A stretch of 64,000 bases of DNA from Mangifera indica (taxonomy: Eukaryota; Streptophyta; Magnoliopsida; Sapindales; Anacardiaceae), in contig NC_058143.1 of assembly GCF_011075055.1 (NCBI RefSeq), forward strand, positions 18,736,930-18,800,929, given 5' to 3'. Below, piece after piece: positions 58,935-64,000 of this stretch. Under the pieces are notes generated by a model that saw only the letters and a program-made list of their open reading frames with translations, was not told where the DNA came from and did not search any database. The stretch's first letter is position 1. Every line of letters begins with the position of its first letter. The position numbers were made by a program, and so were the translations under genes.

Positions 58935-61900
58935 TCAGGAATTTATGTAACACATTGCTTGTGCTTGAAGAAAATAGGAGTCTTTGTACTTTCTACCACT
59001 TCCAACGTGAATCCCATTACGAATCCAATCCTCACGATGAATCCAGGCATCCCTACCGAAGTCAAGAACTCCAAGAATCTGTCATGAACAGAATATGAAC
59101 TACATTATCACTTGTAGAGAAAACCAGGGAAACAATATTTCACATTAGAATTTGATTGTTGGAATCCATAGACTGTAGATTCACCCAACAATTAATGACA
59201 TTTTATAAAGTTGAGAAAAGTAAGATGCACATATGCTACTAAACTTCATTAAAGAATTGCTCAGATTAAAATGAGTTCAAAGAAAAAGAAGAATAAACCA
59301 AAGAAAGGCAAATCAGAACCTACGACTTGAAAGCAAGTATAACATCTAATTTCCAATCACAATAACTTCCTAAATAATAAGCATCATATGTTTTCCATAT
59401 TGGACATCCACTGCAGTTTCGTGGGACGAGCAACACAACTGTCTTGTTCAAACTACAAAAAACTTGGTCCTTTCATCCCTCTTATTAAAAATATAAGATG
59501 CTATACCTATCATATTTTATGGTGTTGAATACTTCAGATTTTTCTAATAGACGTCAATAACAAAAATCAGTTGCAGGACATGGAATATAATAACAACATA
59601 ACATAATTGTAATGACTGCCAACTTACAGCTCCGCCTTTCCAAGACACATAAGTAGGATTTGTTCTTGACTGCAACACCTATTTTACATACATAAAGTTT
59701 AGAAAATGTCAAGATTTAGCGGCCATAATAGAAGCAAAACAAGAAACTTGTTGAGATTTGTTCTTATCATAAACTTAAGTACTAGGTGAATCAATTTGAT
59801 AGCTTGCTAGCTCCAAAACAGATCTCTATGCTCGAAAAAAATTTCCTCAAATGGTATGTATTCTTCATATACTATAGACCTCATTGAGAATTTCATGTTT
59901 CATTTGTATCCCCGTTAATAGAAGCAAGAGAGAAAACACAAATATTCTAAGAGTAATATTGAAGACTAAAACATAGATGATGCCCCAGATACCCTATTAT
60001 CTGAATAGTCTATCTAAAATTAAAATAAATAAAAATAAAAAAACATAAAAAATGATTGTAAAATCCAACAGAACCTTAAATGTATATTCTAATTCTTCCC
60101 TTAGAAACAAAATGGCTTAGCAAGAAAACGAATGTGCAAAATAGATAAAAAGTTAACATTTCTGCTCATTTAGTATGCATATAATGAATAACATTAATGT
60201 ATCTTAGCAAATTAGAATGTGGTATGCACAAATGATATGAAACTTGCATCCCAAAAAGAACAGTACAAAACAAATTTGCGGTCCAAAGTGAGTTTTCTAA
60301 GGAGATATAAGAAGCAAATGCTCAAGCAGATCTCGTCTAGATAGCTTACCAAAACCAAAGAAAAACATGACATCAATTTTAGTAGGGAAACGAAAATAAG
60401 ATATGTAAACTAACCTCGACCATATCAATGGCTTCGTTTGAGGGAATTGCATGTAAAACTCTGCAAGAAGAAATGATAAATGAGATTCATCAAAAAATTT
60501 GTAGATTGTTGGCCCCACACAAAATTCTGTTTTTATCCACTGTGTTTTACAAAGAATTAAAATGAGTCTCTTCTTGCAACATGCTTTGGACATTATAAAT
60601 TTGGGACTAGAATCTCAATAATTGACTACATTTGCATCATTCTATGACAATCATGCCAATGGATTCAGATGCATTGAAAATTTTAATACTCCTGATAAGC
60701 CGCAATAGAGCCAACACAAATATTATATTCAATCAAATAGAGAATAGCTAAACCTAAAATTTACCAAGTTATTACTTATTGCCACATACCAAAAAAAGAA
60801 AAGGGCAAAGACCATGGTGGAAGATGCCAAAAGATCTAGAATGAATATTTACAGTACTGGCACTAGAAAATATGATCCATCATCTTAGGGACACAATGTA
60901 ATATTTCAACAACTAATTAGCTAGGCCAGCTGGTAGATTAAACCAATCAGTGTAACAATTCTTCGAGTTTGCAGTCCACATGCATTACTAAGATACTGTC
61001 GGCTGAAAGCTCTACAACAACTACTACTGCTATATCTTTTATGCTTAGCAATACACAATATGCAACACAGACCTAGTGGTATAAAATTGTTTCTACTACC
61101 AAGAAAAACAAACCCGCTCCTACTACCACTTCATGATAGATCAGGTTTTGGAGTAATAGATTGATTTTAGTCTAAATATATGAAAACAATCTAGCAGTAG
61201 TTGCCTTCTGATCATGTATTGGGTAAACCAAGAAATCCAAGCACTGCTGATAAGTATCAATAAGAACAAAATATATCTACATTATATAATTTAATTTACT
61301 GGTGACATTCATTTATTCAAGAATACTAAATTTGAACATATTCATTTCATCTGTTATGGCGTGTGCACAATTCTCCATATTTTAGTGATAAATTAGTACA
61401 GGCTGACTTTTACATGATTGTTCATGAAATATAATTGAAAAGAAATCTGTCACGGCCTGAGCCAATCTGAAGCCTACATGGGTTAATCTGATTTGGTTAA
61501 AATGTCAATAAGATGATCTTAAATTTAGAATGTTCCAATCTCCATCATACCCAACTAACAGCCACCACATTCTTTAACATGAAAATCAAGGATGTAACAA
61601 ACCTCTCCTCCACAGCAGGAATGAGACCACGCGTCAAAGCTACACCACCAATCTAAAGCATGAAAACAAGTCATTCTTTGAAATAATAAAATGTTTAATA
61701 TGGAACCTTTAAAAAGATCTACACTAGCAACGAAAACTCACCAATTGTATGCTACAAAACAATTTTCTTTGGAGGTCTATACGACCTGTAAATATAACAG
61801 CCAACAGTTAGATGGAGCACATACAATAGTCAATGATACACCGTGGAAGATATACACAATCCTACCGGTTGAAAGAATGCTACTTGTTACAGCATCAGCA

Positions 61901-64000
61901 AGGCCAATCTTCTCCTCCCTCTTTGGCTTAGTTGCTAAAACTGGGTAGGTCTCCCACATTGATAGACCGACATTAATGCCACCAAATAAGCCATCTGACA
62001 TGTCAGATCTTCTGGGAAATTCTGTCTGCCATGTATCTTCTAGCATATCCTCATAGTCATTAAACCTGGAAGTAAACCATTAGACAATATCAAAATTAGC
62101 AATTTGCCACAAATACTTCCTGGTGCAAAGAAGCGAATTTTAACGGATAGTTCTAACCATGAACGAGGTGGTGGAGGGTACGCATCAGGAACCAAAAGCT
62201 TTGGGTAGAACAAACCCATAGGAGGAACCTATTATTTAAAAAAAAAATTCTTATATGAGTTTGGGTTGGACAAATATAAGTTTAAAAATGAAAAAAATGT
62301 TGTATAAAATTTCCTTCTTGATAAAAATACATTTAAAGCAGTTAGCCTTGTCTTATGAGATCCAGCAGGCATGCCATCCTCATATGAATGAACCACAGCA
62401 ACAGCATCAACTTCCCCCTCCTATATGCAGGAAATAGAAAATCAGGAAAACAATAACTATAATTGCTTACTATGGATAAAAAAACACATGCTTCCAAACA
62501 AGAGAAAAGATAGAGAAATCCAAACTTTATTTAATCTCAAATTGGAAAAGAAAAGAAAACTCACTTTAATCTCACAATAGGACTCCTTCAGTTTATTAAG
62601 CATTAAAAGATCCATAGGCTTTGTCAAAATGTCAGTACGAATTTGCGGCCAGGTGTGATGGTGCCTCTGAGTCCAGAGAAGACATCTTGATATATCCTGA
62701 AATTGTATGCAGAACACTTAAGTAAGAAATGGAATCAATTAATAACTATGAAATCACCAACACAATAAAATGAGATTCACTTCAGTGTGAAAAATATTAC
62801 ATTAGCCAACATATTCAGCTAAAGTTAAATAATGAAGCAGTGCTAACTTCAGTCCAAGGGATCAAGATTCAACAGCTAGTTCAAGTTTGGCCACACAGTA
62901 ATAAAACGTCAAAAAGATATAAGAAAACGTTACAAAAAAAAAAGGTGGGAGGCTAACATGGGAAAAAACAATAATCCTTCAGGAATGCAGAACATAAAAA
63001 TGCTAAAGGAAATCAAGTATTAAACAATAAGGAAACTTATAAACAAAATGACTGCTAAAGAAATCCTTCTAACATCCCTCATAAAATTTTTTTACCAAAC
63101 AAAGTAAATATTCCAGACCAGAACCTTGTTGCCATCAGCCTTGTGTTGGATTGACCTATAAATGTATCACCACCAAAATTTTCCATCTCTTTGTTGGAGG
63201 TCTACATGTTAATTTTTCTTATTGTCTAGCCCTTTGGTGTTTTCCCTCTTACAGTTTTCAAGCACACCATTTTCATCTGAAGACACCGTCACACCAATAT
63301 TGTCTCAGGAGTGCTGAGCATACAGTTCTGCCAATATAACATGGCTTCCTAAGAATGAGTAATGAGCACCTTATGCAATAAATCCAAACCAATGGAGATG
63401 CATGAAACAATCTGTAAATGAAGAATGCACTGCAGAATGAATGTCAAGATAAGCAGGAGCTTGAAATGGTGGTATAAAATTATAGAACAGGTTAAAGCAA
63501 TAGGTGATAACATAGGAGAAACAAATATGATCACAGTTGATGTCATACAGCAAAACAGTTCATGAATTAGACATGAATAATTAGAGAAATCATAAAGATT
63601 CACTACCATAACTTGATATAAGATTAAGATCCAGAGAAAAGAAATAAATACCCCAATGCAAGGGTAAAAACTTATTCCCCACAAAACTTGCCACTTTAAC
63701 ATCTGTGAATAAAAATAGTATGATACTAGAACTTAATTCCATTAGTTCCTACATGGCACATATTCTCAACCTGAACGTGTGGTGCAACTTATAAGTGGTG
63801 TAAGAGCAACTAACAAGCTTCAGTGCACAATCTATACAAGATGGAAGTAAATGTCCAACTCATAACTACATATAAAATAATTATAGAAGTAGTAAGAGAC
63901 CTCCCATGAGTTTAGATGATTTCCCCCTAAAATTGTAGCTCAAGCAAAAATTTCAGTAATAAGTTGAAGGTAAACCAGAATCCACACCTCACCACCAAAA
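58935..64000 (-). CDS. ARP9: Actin-related protein 9 (ARP9), 3' part; ten exons in window
   Basis: Minus-strand exons: 64000-63988 (partial, ...FGGE), 62696-62565, 62420-62331, 62228-62158, 62065-61866, 61785-61742, 61652-61603, 60460-60415, 59678-59628 and 59078-58935 (stop TGA 58937-58935). Every border is GT-AG and the phases join without a break. Together they give about 279 residues including DISRCLLWTQRHHHTWPQIR, EGEVDAVAVVHSYEDGMPAG, NVPPMGLFYPKLLVPDAYPP, IDLQRKLFCSIQLIGGVALT, GLIPAVEERVLHAIPSNEAI and GGAILGVLDFGRDAWIHRED, ending QAMCYINS. IGGVALTRGL is the C-terminal actin-fold nucleotide-site region. I recognise the segments as plant ARP9 (At5g43500), a nuclear-type divergent actin-related protein with long family-specific insertions. 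Its role is poorly defined. The upstream exons lie past the window edge. The 63987-62697 intron is 1.3 kb, the longest here. Confidence 0.95.

Noticed and set aside
63349..63702. 117-codon hydrophobic frame
   Set aside because: Falls inside the 1.3-kb ARP9 intron. Hydrophobicity is what T-rich intron sequence gives on this strand.
1..64000. tRNA, rRNA, CRISPR array, LTR retrotransposon
   Set aside because: No cloverleaf with A/B boxes, no rRNA signature, no regularly spaced repeats with unique spacers, and no gag/pol frame or paired LTRs were found by reading.

Overview
The window reads as nuclear DNA of a eudicot plant, probably a rosid. It is AT-rich, the genes are short or interrupted by GT-AG introns, and they are separated by long AT-rich intergenic stretches full of small non-autonomous transposon relics. 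Every recognisable protein belongs to a plant family. I see no bacterial, viral or organellar gene, no rRNA or tRNA gene and no CRISPR array.

Layout. 1-389 (+) is the 3' end of a SUPERMAN-type C2H2 zinc-finger repressor gene. 6575-7111 (+) is a second single-finger EAR repressor gene of the TAC1/URO type. 18481-21357 (+) is a two-exon ETR2-type (subfamily 2) ethylene receptor. 29238-30382 is a hAT element with matching termini and target-site duplication. 35415-36260 (-) is a clade-A AT-hook (AHL19/AHL20-type) gene whose conserved N-terminus begins with CTG instead of ATG. 41353-44053 (-) is a six-exon Bet1-like SNARE. 45303-47069 (-) is an intronless DUF3475/DUF668 gene. 47564-48270 and 52947-53797 are two long-TIR, 9-bp-TSD Mutator-like MITEs. 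54480-54788 (-) is a small At4g14450-like gene. About 56518-57222 (+) is an enoyl-CoA delta-isomerase pseudogene with four reading-frame lesions. 58935-64000 (-) is the 3' part of ARP9 (ten exons seen, continuing beyond the window).

How it fits together. The genes are mostly regulators of separate processes: floral and organ transcription, ethylene perception, AT-hook chromatin regulation, ER-Golgi fusion and peroxisomal beta-oxidation. They are not one pathway. What links them is gene order. From memory, Arabidopsis carries SUP-URO-ETR2-DUF668-(At4g14450 homologue) at At3g23130-At3g23170. It carries ECI-ECI-At4g14450-BET12-AHL20 at At4g14430-At4g14465, and AHL19-EIN4 at At3g04570-At3g04580. 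This window appears to hold the unfractionated union of those blocks.

The best leads for something unusual are the apparent CTG start of the AHL gene behind an ATG-free leader, the fresh-looking ECI pseudogene that keeps its catalytic Glu and PKL tail, and the family of Mutator-like MITEs. I found no convincing wholly new biological system.
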